Below are positions 17,309-26,552 of a stretch of DNA of 64,000 nucleotides, one piece after another. The stretch is from Bacteroidales bacterium (GTDB lineage Bacteria; Bacteroidota; Bacteroidia; Bacteroidales; UBA932). The notes under the pieces are model-generated. The model searched no databases. It was not told the origin of the DNA and saw nothing but the letters and a program-made list of their open reading frames with translations. Every line of letters starts with the position of its first letter. Position 1 is the first letter of the stretch. The translations under genes and the position numbers were made by a program. The DNA lies in assembly GCA_017429475.1 (NCBI GenBank), contig JAFROX010000010.1:1-64000 (forward strand). The letters run 5' to 3'.

Positions 17309-19270
17309 TTATTCTTTCATCCATACTTCCATATTGCCGGCTCCGCGGTGGTTCCAGGCATAGTACGGAATCAGAGACAGGCCCTTGGAAGCCTTGATTT
17401 CAGTTACGTTGAAAATCTTGCCGTCACCTTCGGTATTGAGAATGCCGTAGTTCGGAACAACTTCGAATGAAGAACCGCCGATGGCAGTGGCGTGAACATC
17501 CTTGCCGGCATTGTCAGCCCATTCGGCGCAGTATACCAGCGGGCCGCGCTCCACGGCGATCTTGCCGCGGTCGTCTTCCACGTTCTGATTGGCTTCCACC
17601 GTGCGTACAGGCATATCGAAATGGATTGAGACCACGTCGCCTTCCTTCCAGTTGCGTGACAGCGCCACATAGCCGTCCTTCCCTACCTTGGCGTTCTGCT
17701 TCCTGCCGTTTACGGCTATGCTCCACTCGGGAGTGATACCGTCTGCATATTGATAGAGGTCACCTGGAACGACTTCGTTTCTGACCCAGCCGGGGATACG
17801 GATCTTGATTATGAACTTGCCGGCCTCGTTGCCGTCGACCTGCAGAGTCACATCTCCGTTCCAGGGATAGTCGGTCTTCTGAGATACGGCTACGTTCTTG
17901 CCGTTCAGCTGGACTTCTGCGGAATTCTCCACAAACAGGTTCACGTAAAGGTTATTGTCCTTCACACCATAGAAATATCCGGGAACCGAAGGGATGAAAC
18001 GGCAGAGGTTGCTCGGACAGCAGGCGCAGCCGAACCAGGGCTGACGGGTCATGGTCCTTCCTGAATTGAAGCGGTAGACGCTGTCGGCCGACAGGGGGTT
18101 CGGATAGAAGAACTTGCCTCCGTCGACGCTCATTCCGCAGATTACTCCATTGTATAGTGTACGCTCCAGGCAATCGATATACTTGGCGTCGCCGTGCAGC
18201 ATAAACATACGCTGGTTGAGATAAACCTGGGCGATGGCGGCGCAGGTTTCGTTGTAGGCGGTCTTGTTGGGCAGCTCGTAGTCAGCACCGAAAGCCTCGC
18301 CGCTGTGGCGTGCTCCCACACCGCCGGTGATGTAATACTTCTTGGTGACTATGTTGTCCCAGATGGAATCGATGGCATTGACGTAATCCTTGTCGCCGGT
18401 CAGTGCGGCCACATCGGCCATTCCGGAATACATATAGCCGGCACGGACTGCGTGACCCCAGGCTTCGCGCTGGTCAGCCACAGGAATGTCACTCTGGCTG
18501 TACTGGTCCCTGACCTTTGTCTTGCCGCGGTAATCAAGGAAATATTTTGCCTGGTCGAGATATTTCTTCTCACCGGTCAGAACATAGAGTCTTGCCAGCG
18601 CCATCTCGGCTATCTGATGTCCGGGAACGACGGTCTTCTGCCCCTCTCCGGTTCCGATTTCGCGGATTACGCAGTCAGCATACTTCTTCGCGATGTCAAG
18701 GAACTTGGTGCTTCCTGTAGCCTGATAGTGGGCGCAGGCGGCGTCGACCATATGGCCGAGATTGTAGAACTCGTGGCTTCCGCCTTCAACCTCCTGCCAG
18801 CGTTCGCTGCCGGACCAGGCGTGGGGATGCCAGGGGTTCATAGTGCGCGGAGTATAGAGATAGCCGTCCGGCTCCTGCGCTGCAGCCACTATGTCCAGCA
18901 CGCTGTCGATGTAACTCTCCAGTTTCTTGTCGGGATAGGTCTGCAGTATGTAACTGGCTCCTTCGATGGTCTTGTATACGTCAGTGTCGTCGAATGGAAA
19001 ACCGCTCGGCGGGTTGTCTGGAGAAGGAGTGACCGCCATCTCGAAATTGCGGTAGCGGCCTTCAGACTCGCATTTGCTGAAAGCAAGCGGAATCGTCACT
19101 TCGCGGGCTGCCTTGAGACGGTCGCCCCAGAAACTGTTCTGCGCAATCTTGACATCGGTGAAAGGAACCTGTGACACCTGATAGGATGCCGCATCACCTG
19201 TTTTGCCGCCAGTGCAGGCCAATACGGCAGCGGCCGTAAAAAGCAAGGCGGCGTATTTGACAATTTTCAT
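17309..19270 (-). CDS. GH127 beta-L-arabinofuranosidase-like lipoprotein
   Basis: A 653-residue secreted enzyme with lipobox LACTGG. It has the GH127 (alpha/alpha)6-barrel pattern: TGGVGARHSGEAFG, then YNETCAAI carrying the Glu and first Cys, and CACCPSNLCR carrying the cysteine pair. In characterised GH127 enzymes such as HypBA1 these Glu and Cys residues bind zinc and one Cys is the nucleophile. Expected activity is removal of terminal L-arabinofuranose from plant glycans or glycoproteins. The ATG at 19270 is preferred to 19300, which would overlap the upstream antiporter gene. The gap to that gene is only 19 bases, so it is likely in the same operon. Confidence 0.92.
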   Translation of the reverse strand: MKIVKYAALLFTAAAVLACTGGKTGDAASYQVSQVPFTDVKIAQNSFWGDRLKAAREVTIPLAFSKCESEGRYRNFEMAVTPSPDNPPSGFPFDDTDVYKTIEGASYILQTYPDKKLESYIDSVLDIVAAAQEPDGYLYTPRTMNPWHPHAWSGSERWQEVEGGSHEFYNLGHMVDAACAHYQATGSTKFLDIAKKYADCVIREIGTGEGQKTVVPGHQIAEMALARLYVLTGEKKYLDQAKYFLDYRGKTKVRDQYSQSDIPVADQREAWGHAVRAGYMYSGMADVAALTGDKDYVNAIDSIWDNIVTKKYYITGGVGARHSGEAFGADYELPNKTAYNETCAAIAQVYLNQRMFMLHGDAKYIDCLERTLYNGVICGMSVDGGKFFYPNPLSADSVYRFNSGRTMTRQPWFGCACCPSNLCRFIPSVPGYFYGVKDNNLYVNLFVENSAEVQLNGKNVAVSQKTDYPWNGDVTLQVDGNEAGKFIIKIRIPGWVRNEVVPGDLYQYADGITPEWSIAVNGRKQNAKVGKDGYVALSRNWKEGDVVSIHFDMPVRTVEANQNVEDDRGKIAVERGPLVYCAEWADNAGKDVHATAIGGSSFEVVPNYGILNTEGDGKIFNVTEIKASKGLSLIPYYAWNHRGAGNMEVWMKE

Positions 19271-19289
19271 ATCGTTAAGTTTTAGAATT

Positions 19290-21539
19290 CTATCGTTCAA
19301 GCCAGGTCAGAGAGTCTACGTCACCTGCCAGCCATACAGTATCGCCCGCACGGAAAACCGTGTCAGGCTTAGGGTTTGTCTCGAAATTGCCGTCACGCAG
19401 CAGGCTGATGATCATGCATCCGTAGCTGCGCAGATTGAGGCCGCGAAGGCTCTGACCGGTCAGATACGAGTTCTCCGTAAGTGTCATCGTCTCAACTTTG
19501 AAACTGTGGTCATCATCGCAGGTATACTCTGCGTTGGAGGCCTGCAGCATTGACTGCATAGCTGCCAGCTGTTCTCCTGTGCCGACGGCAAACAACTTGT
19601 CACCGGGATAGATCACCGTATCTCCGTCAGGTATGGTATAGTTCTTCTTGCCACGTGTGATCTTGATGATGTTGGCTCCGGAGTTCTCCCTGAGCGGCAG
19701 GTTCTTGAGTTTCTGGCCGGCCCAGGACGATTCCTGAGAGACGGTCATTTCCTCTATATGCACGTCGTACGAGCCAAGGCTCTGCTTGACCGATACTGTC
19801 ACCGGACGCATCCTGCGGACTGTCTCCTCCTTGTCGTTGAGGTTCTTCAGGAAACGGCTTTCGAGAGTGTGGTAGCGTTTCAGGAAGTTGCGGGTAATGA
19901 CGAGAAGGATGAATCCTGTGATCAGAAGTACGAGGATCACCCAGCCGGATAGTTTCACATAATGGGTGATTGCCGCAAGCACGAAGCCCATCGCAATGAA
20001 GATTCTTGCTACGTCGAGGCCTACCAGCGGCCAGGTATTAGTGCGTTTCACAGCAAGCAGCTTCTGGATGGAAGCCTGAGACCGATGCTGTCTGGAAACA
20101 AGTCCGTAAAGGAACGGTGCCATTACTAACAGAGTGGTGAGTATGCATACCGCCTGATGGCCGTGTGCACCGATGTCCGGGAGAATCTTTGAAACCAAAC
20201 CGTCAAGGAACCTTGCTGACAGGATGAGGACGGCCACCAGCAGCACGCTGTAGACAAGCACCCTGATCATATATGAAGTCAGGACCTTTTTCCATTCGCT
20301 CACCTCTGCCCTTGACCTTCTTTCTTCAAAATTCTGGCGGTCGACCCTGGCAAGCAGGCCTGCAGGCAGGATGCGCTGCAGCCACCTGTATACAGGGCCG
20401 GCAAGTTTGATGGTATAGGGAGTGGTGAAGATGGTCAGCACGGATACCGCGATGATTACGGGATATATGAAATCCCTCATCACGCCGAGGCTTACTCCTA
20501 CGCCTGCTATGATGAATCCGAACTCGCCCAACTGAGCCAGGCTGAAGCCGGAATGAATGGCATTGCGCAGGTTTCCTCCTGCCAGTATGATGCCCACGGT
20601 GACGAATGCGAAGTGGGTTATCACCACGGTCAACGCAAGCACAAGGATTATCCACCAGTGGGCTGCGATCTGAGCGGGAGCTATCATCATTCCCACGGAT
20701 ACGAAGAAGATGGCTCCGAACAGGTCTTTGATGGGTGAAATCAGTTTGAGGATCTTTTCGTTCTCGACCGTCTCGGCGAGGATTGAACCCATCATAAACG
20801 CACCGAGTGCAGAAGAAAAGCCGGATTTCGTAGCAAGAGCGACCATTCCGAAGCACAGGCCGAGACTGATGATGAGCAGGATTTCGTCGCTCAGGTATTT
20901 GTCGGTCTTTTTGAGAAGCGTCGGTATCAGGTAGATGCCCACTACGAACCACAGCACCAGGAAGAAAATCAGCTTGCCGAAATTGAGCAGCATCTCCCCT
21001 CCCGAGAAATTGTTGGAAACGGCCAGGGTGGAGAGCAACACCATCAGCATAATGGCAATCATATCTTCTACCACAAGGGTTCCGAATACGATGCCGGCAT
21101 ACGGCTCTTTTTTCAGGCCGAAATCGTCATAGGTCTTGATGACGACCACGGTGGACGACATAGACAGCAGTCCTGCGAGGAAAATGCTCTCCATAGAGGT
21201 CCATCCCAAGGCCTGCCCTATCAGGAAGCCAATGATGAAGACACCTATGAACTTGCTGACGGCGGTCACGATCGCCTGGCTGCCTGCGGCTATGAGTTTC
21301 TTGAAGCTGAATTCAAGACCCAGCGCGAACATCAGGAAGATGATACCGATGTCGGACCATTGTTCCACGGCTTCCTGGCTGGAAATGCCGAATATGCCCA
21401 GGTTCGGACTGATGATGAAACCTGCGATGATATATCCCAGGATGAGTGGCTGCTTCAGGGCCCGGCATATTATCGTGCAGAGGCCGGCGGTAATCAGGAT
21501 TATCGCGAGGTCGTTTACGAAGTTTATGCCTGTTTCCAT
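19290..21539 (-). CDS. CPA2-family cation:proton antiporter with two C-terminal TrkA-C domains
   Basis: A 749-residue inner-membrane exchanger of the KefB/MdrP monovalent cation:proton antiporter-2 group. The first 390 residues hold the antiporter domain with about 12 membrane segments, including GYIIAGFIISPNLG and the QLGEFGFIIAG block. A second hydrophobic region (about 425-570) adds further segments, then two TrkA-C-like regulatory domains (about 590-665 and 680-749). No Rossmann TrkA-N domain is present, unlike KefB/KefC. The start abuts the stop of the upstream gene with no gap. Role is probably K+ or Na+ efflux and pH balance. Confidence 0.9.
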   Translation of the reverse strand: METGINFVNDLAIILITAGLCTIICRALKQPLILGYIIAGFIISPNLGIFGISSQEAVEQWSDIGIIFLMFALGLEFSFKKLIAAGSQAIVTAVSKFIGVFIIGFLIGQALGWTSMESIFLAGLLSMSSTVVVIKTYDDFGLKKEPYAGIVFGTLVVEDMIAIMLMVLLSTLAVSNNFSGGEMLLNFGKLIFFLVLWFVVGIYLIPTLLKKTDKYLSDEILLIISLGLCFGMVALATKSGFSSALGAFMMGSILAETVENEKILKLISPIKDLFGAIFFVSVGMMIAPAQIAAHWWIILVLALTVVITHFAFVTVGIILAGGNLRNAIHSGFSLAQLGEFGFIIAGVGVSLGVMRDFIYPVIIAVSVLTIFTTPYTIKLAGPVYRWLQRILPAGLLARVDRQNFEERRSRAEVSEWKKVLTSYMIRVLVYSVLLVAVLILSARFLDGLVSKILPDIGAHGHQAVCILTTLLVMAPFLYGLVSRQHRSQASIQKLLAVKRTNTWPLVGLDVARIFIAMGFVLAAITHYVKLSGWVILVLLITGFILLVITRNFLKRYHTLESRFLKNLNDKEETVRRMRPVTVSVKQSLGSYDVHIEEMTVSQESSWAGQKLKNLPLRENSGANIIKITRGKKNYTIPDGDTVIYPGDKLFAVGTGEQLAAMQSMLQASNAEYTCDDDHSFKVETMTLTENSYLTGQSLRGLNLRSYGCMIISLLRDGNFETNPKPDTVFRAGDTVWLAGDVDSLTWLER

Positions 21540-22910
21540 TTATTCCTGCTGTTTTTCAGCGGCGTCACGCGCCTTCATACGTTCGGATCTTGTCGACATC
21601 GAAGGGAACCACATATCGTCGGCGGTGATGCCGCATTCTCGCACCATCTCGGTGCAATACTCAAGACGTCCGAAGTCCGAGTCCTTGTTGTTCGTTCCGA
21701 AGGTGAACTTCAGGCCCATTGCCTTTGCCTTCTGGATTATCCTCTTGCTCGGAATCAGATAGCGTGCACTGATTTCCAGCGCCACGTTGTTCTCCTTGAG
21801 AACCTTCAGCACTCGGTCAACCCTCTCGTCTGTCCAGAGTCTCTCGAAGTCACCGGCCAGGATGTCGGGAAGATAGAATGCATTTGCAGAGAAGTCCGCA
21901 GGGTCGTTCTCGAAGATTTTGACGGTTTCGTCGACAATGAGGTCCATATAAGCCTGCACCGGCATTTCGAGCCTCACTTCATCCGGATACCAGAGCCTTA
22001 CCAGCCTGCCGTGGTCATAGACATACATTCCGTCCGTGAAGATATAGTCGAACTTGTCAAGAAGTTCAGGAGAGAAGCTGCGGGACCACTTCCGGCCGTC
22101 ACCCTGGATCGAACGCATGAACGGCCAGTCCTTGACGCTCTTCCAGTAGGCTTCCATCTCCTTGTCGTTTGTCAGCACGAGACCACTGCCGCCCTCTCCT
22201 TCTTTCTTGGGACCGTAGGCATTGGGGCCTATGCCGTAGTTGATACCGTAGTTCATCGACATCGCGTGAGCCATATCTTCCGTGAGATCACCTTTGAGAT
22301 GGACGTGATAGTCTATGACGGGAAAATCTTCCTGCTGCAGGCGGATGATGTCGTCTATCTGCTCGTCGACCGGAGGAAGACTGTCGGCAGGATTGTGCTG
22401 GCCTGCAGGGAGTTTTTCTATTGCGACATTCCTGAACGACACATCGCCGTTACCGCCGGCAAAGACCACCTTGCCGCTGCCAAGCAGCATATCCTTGTGG
22501 AGTTTGTTGCGGTAAGGCTTGTCCGGTTCGGTATAGCATACCACGTCGGTGCCGTTGATTTTTACGGATATGTTTTTGCCGCGCACCGCTATTTCGAACG
22601 GGAACCACTTCCCGTCTTCGGCAAGACTGCGGTAAAGATTCCTGACCGACGCCAGCGATCCGGTCTTGCGCGTTCCGTCAATCGGGCCGTTGTGGAAGAG
22701 CACCTGGTAGCCGTTGTTGCTTTCGCCGTCGGTATTGAACCATACGGAAGCGTCGGCTCCGTTGTCGACCAGTGCTTCTCCGGTCAGCATAAAATCGCTG
22801 TAAGTGCCGCGCAAAGGCAATCGGTCTCCGGCCTGCATCTTGAAATCCTTGACCGGCTTGCACGCAACGGCAAGGACCGCCATCAGCGTGACGATCAGAA
22901 ATCTTTTCAT
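21540..22910 (-). CDS. Lipoprotein with DUF1080-like domain fused to a PHP/metal-dependent hydrolase-like domain
   Basis: A 456-residue lipoprotein (lipobox LAVACK). Residues about 25-165 form a concanavalin/LamG-like sandwich of the DUF1080 (3-keto-disaccharide hydrolase) type, with VWFNTDGESNNGYQV and NISVKINGTDV. After a short linker comes a second domain beginning DYHVHLKGDL (H202, H204), a metal-binding start typical of PHP or amidohydrolase folds, followed by GMYVYDHGR and a C-terminal KFTFGTNNKDS strand. Function is unknown; it may process a modified sugar at the cell surface. It sits between rubrerythrin (9-base gap) and the antiporter (no gap). Confidence 0.7.
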   Translation of the reverse strand: MKRFLIVTLMAVLAVACKPVKDFKMQAGDRLPLRGTYSDFMLTGEALVDNGADASVWFNTDGESNNGYQVLFHNGPIDGTRKTGSLASVRNLYRSLAEDGKWFPFEIAVRGKNISVKINGTDVVCYTEPDKPYRNKLHKDMLLGSGKVVFAGGNGDVSFRNVAIEKLPAGQHNPADSLPPVDEQIDDIIRLQQEDFPVIDYHVHLKGDLTEDMAHAMSMNYGINYGIGPNAYGPKKEGEGGSGLVLTNDKEMEAYWKSVKDWPFMRSIQGDGRKWSRSFSPELLDKFDYIFTDGMYVYDHGRLVRLWYPDEVRLEMPVQAYMDLIVDETVKIFENDPADFSANAFYLPDILAGDFERLWTDERVDRVLKVLKENNVALEISARYLIPSKRIIQKAKAMGLKFTFGTNNKDSDFGRLEYCTEMVRECGITADDMWFPSMSTRSERMKARDAAEKQQE

Positions 22911-22919
22911 AATGTCCTT

Positions 22920-23474
22920 CTATTTCTTGAAATAACGGTTGTACAGACCTTCGAAGCCTTTGCCGTGGCGGGCTTCATCCTTTGCCATCTCGTGGATGGT
23001 GTCGTGGATTGCGTCGAGGTTCTGCTGTTTTGCAAGAGTGGCTATGCGTTTCTTTCCTTCGCAGGCACCTGCTTCGGCGTGCATGCGCTTCTCGAGGTTG
23101 GTCTTGGTGTCCCATACCACCTCACCCAGAAGTTCTGCAATGCGGGCGGCGTGGTCGGCCTCTTCAAATGCATAACGGCGGAAAGCGTCGGCTACCTCGG
23201 GATATCCTTCGCGGTCGGCCTGGCGGCTCATCGCGAGGTACATTCCTACCTCAGAGCATTCGCCGTTGAAGTGGTCGTGAAGGCCCTTGAGGATTTCGGG
23301 ATCCTTGACGTCTTTTGCTACACCAAGAACGTGTTCGTCTACGAAGACGAGTTTGTCTTCAGTTTCTTCTATCTGGATGAATTTTGAGCCGGGAACTCCG
23401 CAGAGGGGGCATTTCTCGGGGGCGGTGTCACCTTCGTGGATGTAACCGCATACGGGGCATCTGAATTTTGCCAT
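22920..23474 (-). CDS. Reverse rubrerythrin (peroxide-reducing diiron protein)
   Basis: A 184-residue cytoplasmic non-heme iron protein. The rubredoxin centre is at the N-terminus (CPVCG at 6-10, CPLCG at 22-26), the reverse of classical rubrerythrin. The ferritin-like four-helix domain follows with [31 protein letters not shown] and [10 protein letters not shown], providing the Glu and His ligands for the diiron site. Such proteins reduce hydrogen peroxide in anaerobes. Gene neighbours suggest cotranscription with the SGNH gene upstream (36-base gap) and the DUF1080 gene downstream. Confidence 0.93.
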   Translation of the reverse strand: MAKFRCPVCGYIHEGDTAPEKCPLCGVPGSKFIQIEETEDKLVFVDEHVLGVAKDVKDPEILKGLHDHFNGECSEVGMYLAMSRQADREGYPEVADAFRRYAFEEADHAARIAELLGEVVWDTKTNLEKRMHAEAGACEGKKRIATLAKQQNLDAIHDTIHEMAKDEARHGKGFEGLYNRYFKK

Positions 23475-23510
23475 AGTTAATGATTTTTAAGTGTTATTGA
23501 TTATGATTGC

Positions 23511-24290
23511 TTAGAAAGTATTGGGCATTGAAAGAAGCCGGTACTGGATAGTGCGGGCCATACGCAGGTGGCCCTCCGTGCCGGGATGGAGGCGGTCGGT
23601 GTCGGCATTGTTGAAGTAACGGGTATGTTCGTCGAGCACAGGCATCAGTCCGCTTTCTCCATAGAGGTCGATGACAGGCACGCTCCATATCTGGCCGCAG
23701 CAGCGGACTGCCGCAGCATAGTCCTCGATATACAGGCCGAGGAAGTTGGCATACATCTCGTCCGGCTGGACGTTGCGGGCATTGAAGCGGGCATACGCCC
23801 TGTGGAGCGGGGTCATCAGAATTATCTGCTTCGTCGGGAAAGTGGTCTTGAGATATTGCATCAGTATGTTGCAGCGTCCGCAAAACGTTCCCTTGTCGTA
23901 GTTGAAGTTCCTGTGTAGCTTCGGTGTCATACGGCCGTTGGTGTTCACAGAGTCCACTGTCACGGTGAACCACTCTCCCATCGGCACGTCGTGGAAGTAG
24001 TCGTTGGTGCCCGCCAGGATGATGATGGCGTCGAAGGTGGAGTCGACCTTGAGGGCCTGTGCGGGAAGCTGGCTCATCTGGTTGCCGTTGACGGCGAAAG
24101 ACACAGTCTGCATATCCATCAGTTCGGCAAGGAACTCCCACCAGCACTTGCCGGTGCCGACACGGATGGGATCGCTTATCGAATCGCCGAGTATGGCTAC
24201 TTTCGAGCCTGCCCAGTGGTTCTGGGCGTGGACCGGCAAGAATGCGGCAATAAGACCGACAACGACGGAAAGGACTCTTTTCACTGACAT
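23511..24290 (-). CDS. Secreted SGNH/GDSL hydrolase
   Basis: A 259-residue secreted esterase-type hydrolase with a signal peptide ending near PVHAQ. The SGNH blocks are present: block I ILGDSISDP with nucleophile S37, block II glycine and NGNQ, block III GTNDY, and block V DRLHPGTEGH with the catalytic Asp and His. Likely deacetylates or de-esterifies a carbohydrate; the substrate is unknown. A -7 promoter element lies 46 bases upstream. First gene of a leftward run of five genes down to GH127. Confidence 0.9.
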   Translation of the reverse strand: MSVKRVLSVVVGLIAAFLPVHAQNHWAGSKVAILGDSISDPIRVGTGKCWWEFLAELMDMQTVSFAVNGNQMSQLPAQALKVDSTFDAIIILAGTNDYFHDVPMGEWFTVTVDSVNTNGRMTPKLHRNFNYDKGTFCGRCNILMQYLKTTFPTKQIILMTPLHRAYARFNARNVQPDEMYANFLGLYIEDYAAAVRCCGQIWSVPVIDLYGESGLMPVLDEHTRYFNNADTDRLHPGTEGHLRMARTIQYRLLSMPNTF

Positions 24291-24336
24291 TTCTGATTCA
24301 TTTTTTTACGCTGCTGGCAGCGGATATCGCGAACAA

Positions 24337-24344
24337 CAAATATA
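24337..24344 (-). promoter_or_regulatory. -7 promoter element for the SGNH hydrolase run
   Basis: The minus strand reads TATATTTG, matching TAnnTTTG. It is two bases from the divergent plus-strand element at 24347-24354, so the two promoters overlap. Confidence 0.5.
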
Positions 24345-24346
24345 AC

Positions 24347-24354
24347 TATATTTG
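24347..24354 (+). promoter_or_regulatory. -7 promoter element for the HD/prolyl-tRNA editing fusion gene
   Basis: TATATTTG matches TAnnTTTG, 23 bases before the ATG at 24378. Confidence 0.5.
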
Positions 24355-24377
24355 CTGATAATAATTCACCGCAGACT

Positions 24378-25508
24378 ATGATTAATTCCGAACTTGAAGC
24401 TTATGTCGAAAAGGAGATAATTCCGCGTTACAGGCACTTCGACGGCGCTCACTCCGAAGAGCACGTCCGCACTGTCATAAAGAATGCGCTGGAGCTTGCA
24501 AAGCGTTATGACGTGGATGAGAATATGATCTACGCTGCTGCCGCCTACCACGACACCGGAGTAGTCGAGGGCCGCGAGTTGCATCATATCGTTTCGGGCC
24601 GCATCATCCGTGCCGACAAGGAACTGTTGCGCTGGTTCACTCCTGAGCAGATAGAGACCATAGCGCAGGCTGCCGAGGACCACAGGGCTTCTTCTGACCG
24701 CAAGCCGCGTGGCATCTACGGGCTGATCATAGCCGAGGCCGACCGCGACATCGATCCATTGAAGGTAATCCGCCGCACGGTGCAGTTCGGTTTCAACAAG
24801 CATCCGGAGCTCGACCGTGAAGGTCAGTGGCAGCGCACTGTGGAGCACCTTATGGAGAAGTATGCGGAGGGCGGCTATCTGAAGCTATGGATTCCGGAGT
24901 CGGAGAATGCCGCCAGGCTTGCCGAACTGCGTGAAATCATCAAGGATACAGACAAGTTACGCGAGCTTTTTGACCGCGAGTATCAGCGTCTGCGGGTTCT
25001 GGACTTCCTGAAGAAGAACGGCATTCCATACGAGATCTACGAGCATCCGCCGTTGTTCACCATCGATGAGGCGCTGTCATACTGGGGGCAGATTCCGGAG
25101 TGCACTCACTGCAAGAACCTGTTTATGCGCAATCACAAGGGCAACCGGCATTATCTGATCAGTTTCGAGTGCCACAAACAGATGGATATCCACGGTCTGG
25201 AGCACGCCCTTCATCAGGGCAAGCTCTCGTTCGCTTCTCCTGAGAGGATGATGCGCTGTCTCGGGCTAAGGCCGGGAAGCGTCTCTCCTTTCGGTCTCAT
25301 CGAGGACATAGACCTGAACGGTGCCGATCCAAAGGAGCTTTTCGAGAACGGGCACAGGGTTAAGTTCTATCTGGACTCGGAACTTATGAAGTCGGAGCGC
25401 ATCAGCTTCCATCCCTGCGACAATACGGCGAGCGTGGTCGTCACTAAGGATGATTTCCTGCGCTTCCTCGAGCTCTGGGGTGGCGAGTGGGAACTGCTGG
25501 ACGTCTAG
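24378..25508 (+). CDS. HD phosphohydrolase domain fused to a prolyl-tRNA deacylase (YbaK/ProXp-like) domain
   Basis: A 376-residue soluble protein in two parts. Residues 1 to about 190 form an HD domain: H25 in HSEEHV, the H58-D59 pair in YHDTG, H102 and D122, all expected metal ligands. Residues about 205-376 match the prolyl-tRNA synthetase-associated editing domain (PrdX/ProXp-ala group of the YbaK family), with CKNLFMRNHKGNRHYLI, LGLRPGSVSPFGL and ISFHPCDNTASVV. Free-standing versions of that domain hydrolyse Ala-tRNA-Pro. The HD half would act on a nucleotide or phosphate ester. The reading frame is continuous, with no sign of a frameshift. The stop codon overlaps the stop of the convergent GH43 gene. 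Confidence 0.85.
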   Translation: MINSELEAYVEKEIIPRYRHFDGAHSEEHVRTVIKNALELAKRYDVDENMIYAAAAYHDTGVVEGRELHHIVSGRIIRADKELLRWFTPEQIETIAQAAEDHRASSDRKPRGIYGLIIAEADRDIDPLKVIRRTVQFGFNKHPELDREGQWQRTVEHLMEKYAEGGYLKLWIPESENAARLAELREIIKDTDKLRELFDREYQRLRVLDFLKKNGIPYEIYEHPPLFTIDEALSYWGQIPECTHCKNLFMRNHKGNRHYLISFECHKQMDIHGLEHALHQGKLSFASPERMMRCLGLRPGSVSPFGLIEDIDLNGADPKELFENGHRVKFYLDSELMKSERISFHPCDNTASVVVTKDDFLRFLELWGGEWELLDV

Positions 25509-26485
25509 TTCTTGAAGTAAGGGGCGTCGCCGCTGCGGGGGACTGTGCCGGCCATTACGGGCCAGCCGTCTTCCCAGTTTACACGGTCGAGCCATACCTT
25601 GCGCCCTGCATCAGGGTCTTCGGCGTCATAGCCGTGATACAGTATCCAGTCCTGCCCTGCATCGTCGGTGATTATTTCGCTGCAATGGCCCGGTCCGCGG
25701 ACGAAATTGTCGCCGGACACCAGAATCTCGTGAAAATTTGAAAGCATCGGATTGCCGTGCCTGTCGGTATACGGGCCTTCCAGGCTGTCGCTGCGTCCTA
25801 CGACAAGGGTGTAGCGGCTCTTCAGCCCTTCGCAGCAGGTACCGATGGATGCGAACAGATAGTACTTGCCATCGTGCTTGTGAATGTAACTGCCTTCATA
25901 GGCATCGCCGGCAATCTGGATTTTTCGGTCAAACGGCTGCTCGACGGTGCGGCCGTCCTCGCTCAACTCAACCAGATATATACCGAAGAAACTGCCCCAC
26001 GCCATATAGTTTCTGCCGCCTTCGCTGAAGAAGTTCTGGTCGATGGAATTCCTTACTCCGGATTCCGGCGAAGGAATGAGAATGTGGGCATAGCTGTACG
26101 GACCTGTCAGTGACTCCGATTCCGCGCAGGCGATGCCGCTCTCCCAGTGTCCGTCCCAAACACCGTTTGAGAAATAAAGAATGTACCTGTCCCCAACCTT
26201 CTGGATGTCAGGAGCCCAGTAGCCGGCTCCCTCCACAAGGCGCGGCCTGTTGTCGCGGTCGAAAGCCCAACCAATGAACTCCCAGTCAGCGAGGTTGTCA
26301 GAGCGGTAGATCGGGATGTTCCCCTGACGCTGGGTGGCGAAAAGATAGAAAGCACCGTCGTCCCCGCGGATCACCGAAGGGTCGGGAGCATTCTCGTTTA
26401 TCACAGGGTTGTTGTATTGCGCTGCGGGCTTGTGGCAGGCGGTGATTGTCAGCAGGGCAATCAGGAGCAAGATAGATTTTCTCAT
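25505..26485 (-). CDS. GH43 family glycosidase, lipoprotein
   Basis: A 326-residue secreted enzyme with lipobox ITACHK. The five-bladed propeller pattern of GH43 is visible, with the three acidic residues in place: the base Asp in NAPDPSV, the pKa-modulating Asp in NSIDQNFF and the acid Glu in DAYEGSYI. Later blades show GPGHCSEI and WILYHGYDAE. Activity is probably arabinanase, arabinofuranosidase or xylosidase. Its stop codon shares two bases with the stop of the convergent HD-fusion gene. Confidence 0.88.
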   Translation of the reverse strand: MRKSILLLIALLTITACHKPAAQYNNPVINENAPDPSVIRGDDGAFYLFATQRQGNIPIYRSDNLADWEFIGWAFDRDNRPRLVEGAGYWAPDIQKVGDRYILYFSNGVWDGHWESGIACAESESLTGPYSYAHILIPSPESGVRNSIDQNFFSEGGRNYMAWGSFFGIYLVELSEDGRTVEQPFDRKIQIAGDAYEGSYIHKHDGKYYLFASIGTCCEGLKSRYTLVVGRSDSLEGPYTDRHGNPMLSNFHEILVSGDNFVRGPGHCSEIITDDAGQDWILYHGYDAEDPDAGRKVWLDRVNWEDGWPVMAGTVPRSGDAPYFKN

Positions 26486-26496
26486 CGGCTGCGGAT

Positions 26497-26504
26497 TAAA
26501 TTTG
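26497..26504 (+). promoter_or_regulatory. -7 promoter element for glpK-glpF
   Basis: TAAATTTG matches TAnnTTTG, 48 bases before the glpK ATG at 26553. Confidence 0.45.
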
Positions 26505-26552
26505 TCCCAAATTAGCCAAAAAAACTTAACTTTAACGGATTAATGACAAAAT

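Noticed and set aside
18194-19174. Plus-strand 326-codon open frame
   Set aside because: Antisense to GH127, whose catalytic motifs lie on the minus strand.
21360-23387. Plus-strand 675-codon open frame
   Set aside because: It runs antisense to the antiporter start, the DUF1080 gene and rubrerythrin, all of which have strong family motifs. GC-rich coding sequence often leaves the opposite strand open.
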